From positions 1 to 11,177 of the forward strand of contig WGFD01000255.1 of assembly GCA_015492395.1 (NCBI GenBank): DNA of 11,177 bases. Reading direction: 5' to 3'. Every line of letters starts with the position of its first letter. Positions within the stretch are counted from its first letter, which is position 1. The stretch is from Deltaproteobacteria bacterium. GTDB lineage: Bacteria; Desulfobacterota; GWC2-55-46; S146-70. Made by a program: the position numbers and the translations under genes. Below, one piece after another: positions 1 through 8,908 of the stretch. The notes below the pieces were generated by a model, which worked only from the letters and a program-made list of their open reading frames with translations, did not search any database and was not told the DNA's origin.

Positions 1-117
1 GTATCCGACGAAGGGCGTATGAGTTGAGTTTGTGTCCTGATGGGTGAAGGGTAATCTGTCCATCGTGATACGGAGATTACAGCGGTGGTGCGTCTTTAAC
101 GGGGTAAGAGGTGTCCG

Positions 118-140
118 GACCCGGCGTTGCCGGTCTTTTT
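118..140 (+). terminator. Candidate intrinsic terminator upstream of lepA
   Basis: CCGGC (121-125) pairs with GCCGG (129-133) across a GTT loop. The stem extends through one bulged C to GA/TC, and TCTTTTT follows directly. This is the form of a Rho-independent terminator on the + strand. It would end transcription of whatever gene lies left of the window and separate it from the lepA promoter. The stem is short, so efficiency is uncertain. Confidence 0.55.
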
Positions 141-185
141 GACGGCTACTCTCAAGGCAACGCCGCCGCATATCCGAAAAAAACG

Positions 186-239
186 CCCCCAAACCCCTTC
201 AATCAGAGTACTCCCAATTTCTATAGCGGGATTTGGGGG
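186..239. repeat. C-run/G-run inverted repeat with 30-base loop
   Basis: CCCCCAAACCCC (186-197) is complementary to GGGATTTGGGGG (228-239) at 11 of 12 positions. Seven A residues (177-183) lie just outside the left arm. Read on the - strand, this is a GC-rich stem followed by a T run, so it could end leftward transcription. The loop holds the palindrome GAGTACTC (206-213). Arms of this kind also resemble the dispersed CCCCC/GGGGG palindromic repeats of many bacterial genomes, so a degenerate REP or MITE copy is the alternative. No coding function is implied. Confidence 0.5.
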
Positions 240-251
240 GACAAGTAGGCT

Positions 252-281
252 TTGACATCTTCCTGAAAAACTTACTATAAT
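252..281 (+). promoter_or_regulatory. Sigma70-type promoter of lepA
   Basis: An exact -35 hexamer TTGACA (252-257) and an exact -10 hexamer TATAAT (276-281) are separated by 18 bases. The predicted transcription start, 6-8 bases after the -10, falls at about 287-289, only 5-7 bases before the lepA ATG at 294. The resulting mRNA would be almost leaderless. The promoter probably drives lepA and lepB. Confidence 0.85.
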
Positions 282-293
282 AACAATTTTATT

Positions 294-2093
294 ATGAGTA
301 TAGAGAAAATAAGAAACTTTTCCATTATCGCTCACATCGATCATGGCAAGTCGACACTCTCCGACAGATTTTTGGAGCTTACAGGCACCGTAAGTAAGCG
401 AGAGAAGGTTGACCAGATGCTCGACAAGATGGATCTGGAGAGAGAGCGCGGTATTACCATAAAGGCACAGACGGCAAGGCTTAAGTATAGGTCACATGAC
501 GGTGACGAGTATGTATTGAACCTTATCGATACGCCGGGCCATGTGGATTTCAGCTACGAGGTTTCAAGGAGTCTCTCTGCCTGCGAAGGGGCGATCCTGG
601 TGGTTGATGCCTCCCAGGGTGTTGAGGCTCAGACTGTGGCCCATACGTATACGGCGGTCGATCTCGGCCTGGAGGTGATTCCGGTTTTAAATAAGATAGA
701 CCTTCCTCAGGCGGACCCTGAGAGGGTGGAGAATGAGATAGAAGATGTGCTGGGAATAGAGGCGCAGGGGGCCGTCCTGGCGAGCGCGAAGGAAGGCACC
801 GGGGTGGGCGATATACTGGAGGCTATTGTGGAAAAGGTTCCGCCTCCCGCCGGCGACCCGTCAGGACCGTTAAAAGGTCTTATCTTCGATAGCTGGTATG
901 ACAGTTACCAGGGAGTGGTTATACTTGTCAGGGTGTTTGACGGTACGATAAGGAAGGGGACGAGGATTAAATTTATGGCTACGGGCAAGTCCTTTGACGT
1001 TGTCAGCGTAGGTGTCTTTACTCCGGCGCCACGGCGGGTAGAGGAGCTTTCAGCCGGCGAGGTCGGCTTTGTTATTGCCGGGATAAAGGAGGTAAGAGAT
1101 ACCAAGATAGGCGATACCGTAACCGATGCCGGTAATCCGGCGGATACTCCCTTGCCTGGTTTCAAGTCCGTTAAACCTATGGTCTTCAGCGGGCTCTATC
1201 CGGTAGACTCATCACAGTATGGCGGCCTTAAAGACGCTGTTGAAAGGCTGAGGCTGAACGATGCCTCCTTCTCCTATGAGCCGGAGACCTCGCTAGCCCT
1301 CGGCTTCGGTTTCAGGTGCGGCTTCCTGGGATTACTGCATATGGAGATAATCCAGGAGAGGCTGGAGAGGGAGTACGGTCTTGATCTTATCGTGACTGCT
1401 CCGACGGTTGTCTACAGGGTAACAAAGACTGATGGAGGTGTGGTCAATATAGATACACCGGCAAGTCTTCCGCCCACACAATATATAGAGAAGATAGAGG
1501 AGCCTTATATCCTGGCGACGATACACATGCCGTCGAAATTCCTCGGTCCCATCCTTGCACTATGCGAAGGCAGGAGAGGTATTCAGCGTGACATAAAGTA
1601 CCTGTCGCAGACGAGGGTGGTTCTTACCTATGAGATCCCGTTGAACGAGGTGGTCTTGGACTTTTATGACCGTCTAAAGACACTGAGCAAGGGATATGCC
1701 TCCATGGACTACGAATATCTCGACTACAGGGTGTCCGATCTGGTCAAGATGGATATCCTCATCAATGGAGAGCCGGTGGATGCGCTTGCCGTGATAGTTC
1801 CAAGGGAAAAGGCCTACTACAGGGGCAGAGAGCTTGCCGAGAAGATGCGGGAGCTTATTGCAAGACAGCTCTTCGAAGTGGTTATACAGGCGGCTATCGG
1901 TGGCAGGGTGATTGCCAGGGAGACTGTGAGGGCGCTCAGGAAGAATGTGACGGCGAAGTGCTACGGCGGTGATATCACAAGGAAGAGAAAGCTGATAGAG
2001 AAGCAGAAGGAGGGCAAGAAGAGGATGAAGCAGGTTGGAAAGGTCGAAATACCGCAGGATGTGTTTCTGGCCGTTCTAAAGGTGCATGAATAG
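294..2093 (+). CDS. lepA: Elongation factor 4 (LepA), ribosome-associated GTPase
   Basis: LepA is a translational GTPase that binds the ribosome, is credited with back-translocation or initiation effects, and is stored at the membrane in E. coli. The G motifs are all visible: AHIDHGKST (residues 13-21), RGIT (52-55), DTPGHVDF (79-86) with the GTPase histidine H83, and NKID (133-136). EF-G-like domains follow. The LepA-specific C-terminal domain includes the lysine/arginine-rich stretch starting GGDITRKRK, about 45 residues from the end. The 599-residue length is normal for the family. ATG 294 is chosen because the N-terminus ([20 protein letters not shown]) matches family starts and no other start codon is nearby. 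There is no Shine-Dalgarno sequence; the promoter -10 lies 12 bases upstream. lepB follows 16 bases after the stop. Confidence 0.97.
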   Translation: MSIEKIRNFSIIAHIDHGKSTLSDRFLELTGTVSKREKVDQMLDKMDLERERGITIKAQTARLKYRSHDGDEYVLNLIDTPGHVDFSYEVSRSLSACEGAILVVDASQGVEAQTVAHTYTAVDLGLEVIPVLNKIDLPQADPERVENEIEDVLGIEAQGAVLASAKEGTGVGDILEAIVEKVPPPAGDPSGPLKGLIFDSWYDSYQGVVILVRVFDGTIRKGTRIKFMATGKSFDVVSVGVFTPAPRRVEELSAGEVGFVIAGIKEVRDTKIGDTVTDAGNPADTPLPGFKSVKPMVFSGLYPVDSSQYGGLKDAVERLRLNDASFSYEPETSLALGFGFRCGFLGLLHMEIIQERLEREYGLDLIVTAPTVVYRVTKTDGGVVNIDTPASLPPTQYIEKIEEPYILATIHMPSKFLGPILALCEGRRGIQRDIKYLSQTRVVLTYEIPLNEVVLDFYDRLKTLSKGYASMDYEYLDYRVSDLVKMDILINGEPVDALAVIVPREKAYYRGRELAEKMRELIARQLFEVVIQAAIGGRVIARETVRALRKNVTAKCYGGDITRKRKLIEKQKEGKKRMKQVGKVEIPQDVFLAVLKVHE

Positions 2094-2097
2094 AAGC

Positions 2098-2105
2098 GGA
2101 GGGGG
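2098..2105 (+). promoter_or_regulatory. Ribosome binding site that sets the lepB start
   Basis: GGAGGGGG (2098-2105) lies 4-7 bases before ATG 2110. An earlier in-frame ATG at 2086 overlaps the end of lepA and has no such site, so 2110 is preferred. Confidence 0.7.
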
Positions 2106-2109
2106 CTGC

Positions 2110-2760
2110 ATGAAGAGGAAGAAGGCTGTAAAAGAGACCATCGAGGCGGTAGTAGTTGCTCTCATCCTGGCCCTGCTGATAAGGGCATTTGTTATCCAGG
2201 CATTCAAGATACCGTCAAGTTCGATGGAGAATACCCTGCTTATCGGCGACCATATACTGGTTTCGAAGCTCTCGTATGGACTGCAGATTCCCAGACCGGG
2301 GATGGTCTCCGTCTTTGGCGCAAGGGTACCCTTCTTCACAACCAGGTTGAAACCGATTTGGGGCAAGCCCGAGAGGGGGGATATTATAGTCTTCAGGTTT
2401 CCCGGTGACAAGACAAAGGACTATATTAAGAGGGTAATTGGTGTGGAGGGTGATGTCGTCGAGATACGGAACAAGAGGGTCTATGTGAATGGCGAACTCA
2501 TCCCTGATACCATGGCCATTCACGTGGATCCGCTTGTATACCCCAGGCATATGGAGAAGAGGGATAACTTCGGTCCCTTCAAGGTTCCGAAGGGAAGGGT
2601 GTTCGTAATGGGTGACAACAGGGACAGGAGTTTCGACAGCCGTTACTGGGGGACGGTACAATTGGAGGAGATAAAGGGCAGGGCCTTGATCATATACTGG
2701 TCATGGAACTCGGAAAACCATTGGCCCAGGTTCGGCAGGATCGCCAAGCCGGTTTATTGA
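2110..2760 (+). CDS. lepB: Signal peptidase I
   Basis: This membrane serine protease of family S26 removes signal peptides from exported proteins. One hydrophobic segment near residues 11-30 would anchor it, with the catalytic domain on the outer face. Box B is IPSSSMENTL, with the nucleophile predicted as S38. Box D is KDYIKRVIG, with the general base predicted as K108. Box E is GDNRDRSFDSRYWG (169-182). The Ser/Lys dyad is therefore complete. The protein is 216 residues from ATG 2110; starting at ATG 2086 would add eight residues (MNRSGGGC) that look non-native. It follows lepA by 16 bases, and a lepA-lepB pair is common in proteobacteria, so cotranscription from the lepA promoter is likely. 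The insertion between boxes B and D, around GMVSVFGARVPFFTTRL, is typical of larger Gram-negative enzymes. Confidence 0.96.
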   Translation: MKRKKAVKETIEAVVVALILALLIRAFVIQAFKIPSSSMENTLLIGDHILVSKLSYGLQIPRPGMVSVFGARVPFFTTRLKPIWGKPERGDIIVFRFPGDKTKDYIKRVIGVEGDVVEIRNKRVYVNGELIPDTMAIHVDPLVYPRHMEKRDNFGPFKVPKGRVFVMGDNRDRSFDSRYWGTVQLEEIKGRALIIYWSWNSENHWPRFGRIAKPVY

Positions 2761-2782
2761 TGGCCGGCGGAAGGGCTTTTTC

Positions 2783-2811
2783 TTGATGGTATATTGCTTT
2801 GGTGGTATAAG
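2783..2811 (+). promoter_or_regulatory. Candidate promoter for xerC-hslV-hslU
   Basis: TTGATG (2783-2788) and TATAAG (2806-2811) match the -35 hexamer at 4/6 and the -10 hexamer at 5/6, with an ideal 17-base spacer. The predicted start at about 2817-2819 lies 6-8 bases before ATG 2825, repeating the near-leaderless arrangement seen at lepA. The element overlaps the alternative TTG/ATG starts at 2783 and 2786, so both readings cannot hold for one transcript. Confidence 0.5.
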
Positions 2812-2824
2812 TGTATATCTGTAT

Positions 2825-3745
2825 ATGAAGGATTATTTAACCACATTCGAGAGATATCTTAGGATAGAGAGGAATGCGTCAAGGCATACCATCGAGTCAT
2901 ACCTCCGGGACTTAAGGCAGTTCGAGGCCTTCCTCAGGAGAGAGGGTTCAAATGTCAGAGGTGGGAAAGTAGTCGTCAGTGGTATAGATGACGGTGATAT
3001 AAAGGCGTTCATGGGCTTCCTTTACGGGAGATGCAAGAAGGTGTCTATCGCCAGGAAGCTCTCGTCGGTAAAGATCTTCTTTAGGTACCTTGTCAGGCGC
3101 GGGATTATAAAGAAGAACCCAACCGAACTGCTAGCCTCCCCAAAGCTGGGAACTTTTTTGCCATCAGTCTTGACGGTTGACGAGGCTGCAGCGCTCGTTG
3201 AAGTGCGGTACAGGGACGGGGTTCTGGGCGTGAGAGACAAGGCAATACTGGAAGTGCTCTATTCGTCCGGCGTGCGTGTTAACGAACTAACCGGTATGGA
3301 TATGGCCGATATTGACCTGGAAGCCGGTATCATCAGGGTCCTTGGCAAGGGTAATAAAGAGAGGATCGTACCGGTCGGCCGGAAGGCGAGGGATGCTCTT
3401 GTAGAATATATTGGGCGAAGGAAGGAGCTTGTCAAGAGTAACACCTGTGCCCTCTTCCTTACGAAGAGCGGTAAGAGGATATACCCTCGGGAGATACAAA
3501 GGATTGTGCGTTTTTATTCCCAGAGGAGCGGTATAGCAAAGAGACCAACCCCACACTCCCTCAGACACTCCTTTGCCACCCACCTTCTGGATGCCGGGGT
3601 GGACCTGCGATCTATTCAGGAGATGTTGGGACATGCCAGTCTCTCCAGCACTCAGAGATACACCAAGGTTGGCATAGATGGCCTTATGAAGGTGTATGAC
3701 GCTACACATCCAAGGGCAAAAAAGATAACCGACGGAGGCGCATGA
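2825..3745 (+). CDS. xerC: Tyrosine recombinase XerC (CodV-like)
   Basis: This is a site-specific recombinase that, with a XerD partner, resolves chromosome dimers at dif near the terminus during division. The N-terminal SAM-like DNA-binding domain occupies about residues 1-95. The catalytic domain carries the full set: R151 (GVRVNEL), K175 (GKGNKER), H244 and R247 (HSLRH), H270 (LGH) and the nucleophile Y279 (RYT). It has 306 residues from ATG 2825. That start fits family N-termini ([19 protein letters not shown]). Starting at TTG 2783 or ATG 2786 would add up to 14 atypical residues, although a GGCGGAAGGG purine run lies before them. The stop overlaps the hslV start. XerC and XerD are hard to tell apart by eye; the hslVU neighbourhood, as in B. 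subtilis codV-clpQ-clpY, favours XerC. An integrase of a mobile element is unlikely, since no element surrounds it. Confidence 0.9.
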   Translation: MKDYLTTFERYLRIERNASRHTIESYLRDLRQFEAFLRREGSNVRGGKVVVSGIDDGDIKAFMGFLYGRCKKVSIARKLSSVKIFFRYLVRRGIIKKNPTELLASPKLGTFLPSVLTVDEAAALVEVRYRDGVLGVRDKAILEVLYSSGVRVNELTGMDMADIDLEAGIIRVLGKGNKERIVPVGRKARDALVEYIGRRKELVKSNTCALFLTKSGKRIYPREIQRIVRFYSQRSGIAKRPTPHSLRHSFATHLLDAGVDLRSIQEMLGHASLSSTQRYTKVGIDGLMKVYDATHPRAKKITDGGA

Positions 3746-4272
3746 TGTTTAAGGGTACTACGATACTGGCGGTGCGGAGAGAGGGGAAGGTTGCTTTGGC
3801 GGGTGACGGGCAGGTCACGCTGGGTAATACGATTATGAAGAAGGGTGCAGTAAAGACTAGACGGATGCGTGGAGGTAAGGTTCTTGCCGGCTTTGCGGGA
3901 TCAACATCCGATGCGTTGACCCTCTTCGACAAGTTTGAGGCGAAACTCGACGAGTACAGGGGAAACATAATACGGGCGGCCATCGAGCTCGGCAAGGAGT
4001 GGAGGACGGACAAGATATTGCGAAGACTGGAGGCCCTCCTTATCGTTGCCGACAAAGAGCATACGTTCGTTATTTCGGGAAGCGGCGACGTAATTGAACC
4101 GGAGGATGGTATTGCCGCCATAGGTTCGGGTGGCGCCTACGCGCAGGCGGCCGCTAAGGTTTTAATAAAGCATACGGCCTTGTCTGCGAGGGAAATAGTC
4201 GCTGAAGCAATGAACGTTGCGGCCGAGATATGCATTTACACGAATGAAAACATAACGATAGAAGAACTTTAA
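3745..4272 (+). CDS. hslV: ATP-dependent protease subunit HslV (ClpQ)
   Basis: HslV is the proteasome-beta-like peptidase that forms double hexamers capped by HslU and degrades cytosolic proteins. Removal of a short propeptide (MFKG) would expose the N-terminal nucleophile in TTILAVRR. In mature numbering, D17 and K33 of the catalytic centre are present ([11 protein letters not shown], then K33). The C-terminal part contains [13 protein letters not shown] and [14 protein letters not shown], as in the family. The length of 175 residues is normal. The nucleophile is Thr, not the Ser of Bacillus ClpQ. Two ATGs are possible: 3742 overlaps the xerC stop, while 3745 lies six bases after GGAGG (3734-3738) and is better spaced. 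Translation is probably coupled to xerC. hslU follows after 34 bases. Confidence 0.97.
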   Translation: MFKGTTILAVRREGKVALAGDGQVTLGNTIMKKGAVKTRRMRGGKVLAGFAGSTSDALTLFDKFEAKLDEYRGNIIRAAIELGKEWRTDKILRRLEALLIVADKEHTFVISGSGDVIEPEDGIAAIGSGGAYAQAAAKVLIKHTALSAREIVAEAMNVAAEICIYTNENITIEEL

Positions 4273-4306
4273 AGAGTAAAACCATAAACTTGGAGGCAAC
4301 TTAGTA

Positions 4307-5662
4307 ATGAAGACCCTTACACCGATGGATATAGTATCTGAGCTTGACAGATTTATTATAGGTCAGAAGGATGCCAAGAGGGCGGTGGCCATTGCTCTGC
4401 GCAACAGGTGGAGGAGGCAGCAGGTCCCCCCCGAACTGAGGGACGAGATAGCACCAAAGAATATAATCATGATCGGCCCCACGGGCGTAGGCAAGACCGA
4501 GGTTTCAAGGAGGCTGGCAAAGCTCGCTCAGGCGCCGTTTGTGAAGGTGGAGGCCAGCAAGTTTACAGAAGTTGGGTATATGGGGAGGGATGTGGAGAGT
4601 ATCATACGGGACCTTACCGAACTGTCGATAAAGATGGTAAAGGATGAGGAGCGGGTGAAGGTCGGGCGTAAGGCGGAAGATATGGCGGAGGAGAGACTCC
4701 TTGATACACTCCTTCCCCCTGCCAGCGCCGGGAGCCAAGTTGCGCAGGATGTTGTGGATATAGACAGGGAGAAGGAAAGGCAGAGATCCACCCGCGAGAA
4801 GCTAAGGAGCCTTTTCAGGCAGGGAAAACTGGATGACAGGTATGTTGATGTGGAGGTTGTTGAGCAGAAGATGCCTACAGTGGAGATATTTTCATCGGCC
4901 GGGATTGAGGAGATGGATTTCAATATCAAGGAGATGTTCAGCAACATCTTTCCCAAGAAAAAAAAGAAGAGGTCGGTAAAGGTGCCGGAGGCATACAGGA
5001 TCTTCTCGCAGGAGGAGGCCCAGAGACTTATAGATATGGATAGTGTAGTGAGACAGGCTACGGAGAGGGTGGAGCAGTCGGGTATCGTCTTTATAGATGA
5101 GATTGACAAGATTGCCGGCAGGCAGGCAGGACAGGGACCAGATGTCTCTAGGGAAGGTGTCCAGAGGGATCTTTTGCCCATAGTGGAAGGGTCCACGGTG
5201 AATACGAAGTACGGGATGGTGAAGACCGACCATATACTCTTCATTGCGTCGGGGGCATTTCATGTGGCCAAACCCTCCGACCTGATCCCGGAGTTCCAGG
5301 GGAGGTTCCCCATCAGGGTAGAACTGGACTCCCTTGATAAGGATGACTTCATAAGGATACTTACCGAGCCTCAGAATGCGCTGATAAAGCAGTATGAGGC
5401 ACTTATCAATACGGAGGGTGTGAGATTGACATTCACCGAGGATGCTATTGCTGAGATCGCAGAGATGGCCGCTGTCGTGAATGACAGGATGGAAAACATA
5501 GGGGCAAGGAGGCTCCATACGATAATGGAGAGGGTCCTCGACGATATCTCCTTCAATGCCCCGGAGATGGCGGGGCAGGAGATCGTAATAGATGCCAAGT
5601 ATGTCAGGGAGAGACTCTCTGATGTAGTGAAGGACGAGGACTTGAGCAGGTACATCCTTTGA
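4307..5662 (+). CDS. hslU: ATP-dependent protease ATPase subunit HslU (ClpY)
   Basis: HslU is the AAA+ unfoldase that forms a hexameric ring, unfolds substrates using ATP and threads them into HslV. Walker A is GPTGVGKT (57-64) and Walker B is GIVFIDE (259-265). The arginine of GRFPIRVEL (R333) and sensor 2 in GARRLH (R401/R402) are also present. The I-domain lies between, roughly residues 110-240, and includes a very basic [10 protein letters not shown] stretch. The protein ends in EDLSRYIL, the C-terminal tail type that docks into HslV. It has 451 residues, slightly longer than the 443 of E. coli. ATG 4307 has GGAGG at 4292-4296, ten bases upstream. The gene is the last of the xerC-hslV-hslU trio, and a 99-base gap separates it from argB. 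Confidence 0.97.
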   Translation: MKTLTPMDIVSELDRFIIGQKDAKRAVAIALRNRWRRQQVPPELRDEIAPKNIIMIGPTGVGKTEVSRRLAKLAQAPFVKVEASKFTEVGYMGRDVESIIRDLTELSIKMVKDEERVKVGRKAEDMAEERLLDTLLPPASAGSQVAQDVVDIDREKERQRSTREKLRSLFRQGKLDDRYVDVEVVEQKMPTVEIFSSAGIEEMDFNIKEMFSNIFPKKKKKRSVKVPEAYRIFSQEEAQRLIDMDSVVRQATERVEQSGIVFIDEIDKIAGRQAGQGPDVSREGVQRDLLPIVEGSTVNTKYGMVKTDHILFIASGAFHVAKPSDLIPEFQGRFPIRVELDSLDKDDFIRILTEPQNALIKQYEALINTEGVRLTFTEDAIAEIAEMAAVVNDRMENIGARRLHTIMERVLDDISFNAPEMAGQEIVIDAKYVRERLSDVVKDEDLSRYIL

Positions 5663-5663
5663 G

Positions 5664-6643
<980 letters not shown>

Positions 6644-6650
6644 GTCCTGG

Positions 6651-7514
6651 ATGATAAATGACGCCTTGCGGTGGGGTGAAGCCTGCCTTAGGGACAGAGG
6701 AGTAGGGGAGCACTATATTGAGGCGACTTACCTCCTGTCGGCCATACTTGGATGCAAAAGGAGTGATCTTTTTTTAAAGAGAGATCACGTTCTCTCTTCC
6801 CATGAGAAGGAGATCTTTCTCGACGCCATTGAGAGGAGGTCCGGAGGTGAACCTCCACAGTATATAACCGGTTCCCAGGAGTTCCGCGGACTGAACTTTG
6901 TTGTGACGAAGGATGTCCTAATACCTCGCCCTGAAACCGAACTTGTGGTGGAAGAGGTGGTGCGAAGGCTGGCTTCATGGGGTGATAACCCCGCAATGAT
7001 TTTGGATATGTGTACCGGGAGTGGCTGTATAGCGGTATCTGTTGCCAAGGAGGTTTCTTCTGCAAAGGTGTATGCGGTTGACATATCGTCCGGGGCCCTG
7101 GATGTTGCCAGAGAAAATGCCGTCTATAACGGGACTGCCGGTAGTATCGAATTCCTGAAAGGAGACCTCTTTTCACCCCTGGACACCATGGGGCTCGATG
7201 GCGAGGTGGATCTTGTTGTGTCCAACCCCCCCTACATATCTGAAGATATGATGGAGACACTTCCGCCGGAGGTCGGACTCTTTGAACCGTTCGGCGCCCT
7301 ATTTGGTGGCAGTGACGGCCTTGAGTTCTACAGGAGGATTGTAGCAGAGGCCCCTGTTTATCTGAAAGAGGGTGGGTATCTGATCATGGAGATAGGCTAC
7401 TCCCAGGCCGGTCATGTGGTGGATATACTTAAGGCATGTGGCGCCTTTGGAGGAGTGCAGATCCGGAAGGACTATGCGGGCATAGATAGGGTAGTTACAA
7501 CCTCCAGGCTCTGA
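6651..7514 (+). CDS. prmC: Release factor glutamine methyltransferase (PrmC/HemK)
   Basis: PrmC uses S-adenosylmethionine to N5-methylate the glutamine of the GGQ motif in release factors RF1 and RF2. The N-terminal helical domain (about 1-80) is followed by the Rossmann methyltransferase fold. The SAM loop is ILDMCTGSGCIAV (117-129), an acidic strand end is AVD (142-144), and the diagnostic catalytic motif is NPPY (192-195). RPETE (93-97) is also family-typical. It has 287 residues from ATG 6651, where the N-terminus (MINDALRWGEACL) aligns with relatives. ATG 6621 is an alternative: it has AGGGGGG six bases upstream, overlaps argB by 23 bases and adds ten residues. prmC usually sits beside prfA; here it lies between argB and argD, close enough to argB for translational coupling. 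Confidence 0.94.
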   Translation: MINDALRWGEACLRDRGVGEHYIEATYLLSAILGCKRSDLFLKRDHVLSSHEKEIFLDAIERRSGGEPPQYITGSQEFRGLNFVVTKDVLIPRPETELVVEEVVRRLASWGDNPAMILDMCTGSGCIAVSVAKEVSSAKVYAVDISSGALDVARENAVYNGTAGSIEFLKGDLFSPLDTMGLDGEVDLVVSNPPYISEDMMETLPPEVGLFEPFGALFGGSDGLEFYRRIVAEAPVYLKEGGYLIMEIGYSQAGHVVDILKACGAFGGVQIRKDYAGIDRVVTTSRL

Positions 7515-7544
7515 GTGAAGATGCACGGCCACATCCACCCTGGT

Positions 7545-7573
7545 TTGTTACTGGGTTGACCGGCGGATATAAT
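7545..7573 (+). promoter_or_regulatory. Promoter candidate for argD-argF
   Basis: An exact -10 TATAAT (7568-7573) lies 17 bases after TTGTTA (7545-7550), a 4/6 match to the -35. The predicted start near 7579-7581 gives a leader of about 65 bases before argD. It lies in the 131-base prmC-argD gap, so argD and argF can be expressed apart from argB-prmC. No convincing ArgR operator overlaps it. Confidence 0.65.
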
Positions 7574-7635
7574 TGTGCGTTCCTTTTGCTTAGAGGTTCC
7601 TTGAGGCTTGGTTAATGAGCCGAATTTTCATAGTT

Positions 7636-7640
7636 GAGGA
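7636..7640 (+). promoter_or_regulatory. Ribosome binding site that sets the argD TTG start
   Basis: GAGGA (7636-7640) is five bases before TTG 7646. The other in-frame TTG at 7634 overlaps this site and has nothing suitable upstream. No ATG or GTG is available between the in-frame stop at 7631-7633 and the conserved region. Confidence 0.6.
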
Positions 7641-7645
7641 AAGAT

Positions 7646-8836
7646 TTGACCAACGAAGACGTAGTAAGATTGACAGACCGGTATGTCGCTTCCACGTACG
7701 GCCGTTTTCCCATTGCCATTGTAAAGGGCGAAGGGAGTAGGGTGTGGGACGCTAACGGAAAAGAGTACCTGGATTTTGTCTCGGGGCTTGCCGTCTGTAA
7801 CCTCGGCCACTGCCATCCGGCCGTTGTAAGGGCGATAAAGGAACAGGCTGAGAGGCTCATCCATATCTCGAACCTCTACTATATAGCCCCCCAGGCGGAG
7901 CTCGCCGAACTGCTCTGCAAAAACTCCTTTGCGGAAAAGGTATTCTTTTGCAACTCCGGCGCCGAGGCCAACGAGGCTGCAATAAAGCTTGCAAGGAAGT
8001 ACTTCCATGACTGTGGAGAGGAGCGGTTTCAGGTGATATCTATGGAGAAGTCCTTCCACGGGAGGACCATGGGGGCCATGGCGGCCACCGGCCAAAAGAA
8101 GGTGCAGAGGGGCTTTGAGCCGCTCCTCGAGAGATTTGTTTATGTGCCGTTTAACGATATCGATGCCGTTGAGAAGGCCGTAACGGATAAGATCGCCGCG
8201 GTGATAGTTGAGCCGATCCAGGGCGAGGGTGGTGTTAATCTTCCCCACGAAGACTACCTGAGGGCACTGAAGAAACTCTGTGAAGATGCTGGGATCCTGC
8301 TTATATTCGACGAGGTGCAGGTAGGGATGGGAAGGACCGGTGTGCTATTTGCCCATGAGCACTATGGTGCGGAGCCGGATATCATGACCATCGCCAAAGG
8401 ACTTGCGGGTGGGGCCGCCATAGGGGCGATGCTTGCGACTGAGAGGGTGGCTTCCGCATTTACGCCCGGTTCCCATGCCTCTACCTTCGGAGGTAATCCT
8501 ATTGCCACTGCCGCCGGCGTTGCTGCGCTCAGGGCGACTATTGCAGAGGATATGTTGGGTAACTGTAGTAAGGTTGGCAGCTACCTGATCGAGAGGCTGA
8601 ATGACTTGATCGGGGTGTATCCATTTGTAAGGGAGGTGCGTGGTAAGGGTCTTATCGTTGCGCTTGAACTTACTATCCCCGGTGCGGATATTGTCAATAG
8701 GTGTCTGGGAAATGGTCTGCTTATAAACTGCACTGCCGAGAGGGTGCTGAGGTTTCTTCCACCGCTTAATGTTACCGAGGCGGAGGTCGATGAGGGGCTT
8801 GGGATCCTGAAAACGGTCATGGATGGACTCTCGTGA
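7646..8836 (+). CDS. argD: Acetylornithine aminotransferase
   Basis: ArgD is a PLP-dependent class III aminotransferase that moves an amino group from glutamate to N-acetylglutamate semialdehyde, giving N-acetylornithine. Visible motifs are the cofactor phosphate site NSGAEANEAAIKLAR (103-117), SFHGRT (136-141), EPIQGEGGVN (189-198), the PLP-ring aspartate in FDEVQVGMGRTG (D222), and the Schiff-base lysine K251 in IAKGLAGG. All key residues are present. The length is 396 residues from TTG 7646, normal for the family. The start is non-ATG: TTG 7646 gives MTNEDVVRLTDRYVASTYGR, like family N-termini, and has a good ribosome binding site. The alternative TTG 7634 would add four residues. The gene has its own promoter candidate and is followed by argF. 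Succinyldiaminopimelate or ornithine aminotransferase activity is possible within the family, but the arg context supports ArgD. Confidence 0.95.
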   Translation: MTNEDVVRLTDRYVASTYGRFPIAIVKGEGSRVWDANGKEYLDFVSGLAVCNLGHCHPAVVRAIKEQAERLIHISNLYYIAPQAELAELLCKNSFAEKVFFCNSGAEANEAAIKLARKYFHDCGEERFQVISMEKSFHGRTMGAMAATGQKKVQRGFEPLLERFVYVPFNDIDAVEKAVTDKIAAVIVEPIQGEGGVNLPHEDYLRALKKLCEDAGILLIFDEVQVGMGRTGVLFAHEHYGAEPDIMTIAKGLAGGAAIGAMLATERVASAFTPGSHASTFGGNPIATAAGVAALRATIAEDMLGNCSKVGSYLIERLNDLIGVYPFVREVRGKGLIVALELTIPGADIVNRCLGNGLLINCTAERVLRFLPPLNVTEAEVDEGLGILKTVMDGLS

Positions 8837-8908
8837 TGGTATATCTAGGCTACAAAGGGACGGATGTTGCCAAAAAAAGTTCGAGTGACAGGATGTGACG
8901 TGGGACAA

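Noticed and set aside
1..27. C-terminal tail of an upstream + strand gene (frame 1 ends in TGA at 25-27)
   Set aside because: Eight codons are too few to support a gene, and the other + frames also close within 50 bases.
96..344. Open frame of 82 codons on the - strand across the lepA start
   Set aside because: It covers the terminator-like hairpin, the C/G-run repeat and the consensus lepA promoter, has no family resemblance and no ribosome binding site; it is a chance frame.
2746..2784. Possible terminator between lepB and xerC (AAGCC/GGCTT followed by a T-rich run)
   Set aside because: The outer stem has only five pairs with a 23-base interior, and a competing CCGG/CCGG pairing uses the same bases; too weak to call a terminator.
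2825..3745. The tyrosine recombinase as the integrase of a mobile element
   Set aside because: No attachment-site repeats, tRNA, transposition genes or compositional shift surround it, and it lies in the conserved xerC-hslV-hslU order, so it is the housekeeping Xer recombinase.
7614..7631. Possible ArgR box before argD (ATGA ... TCAT around 7615-7631)
   Set aside because: The half-sites are one base too far apart for the ARG-box consensus and the centre is not AT-only; a chance match is likely.
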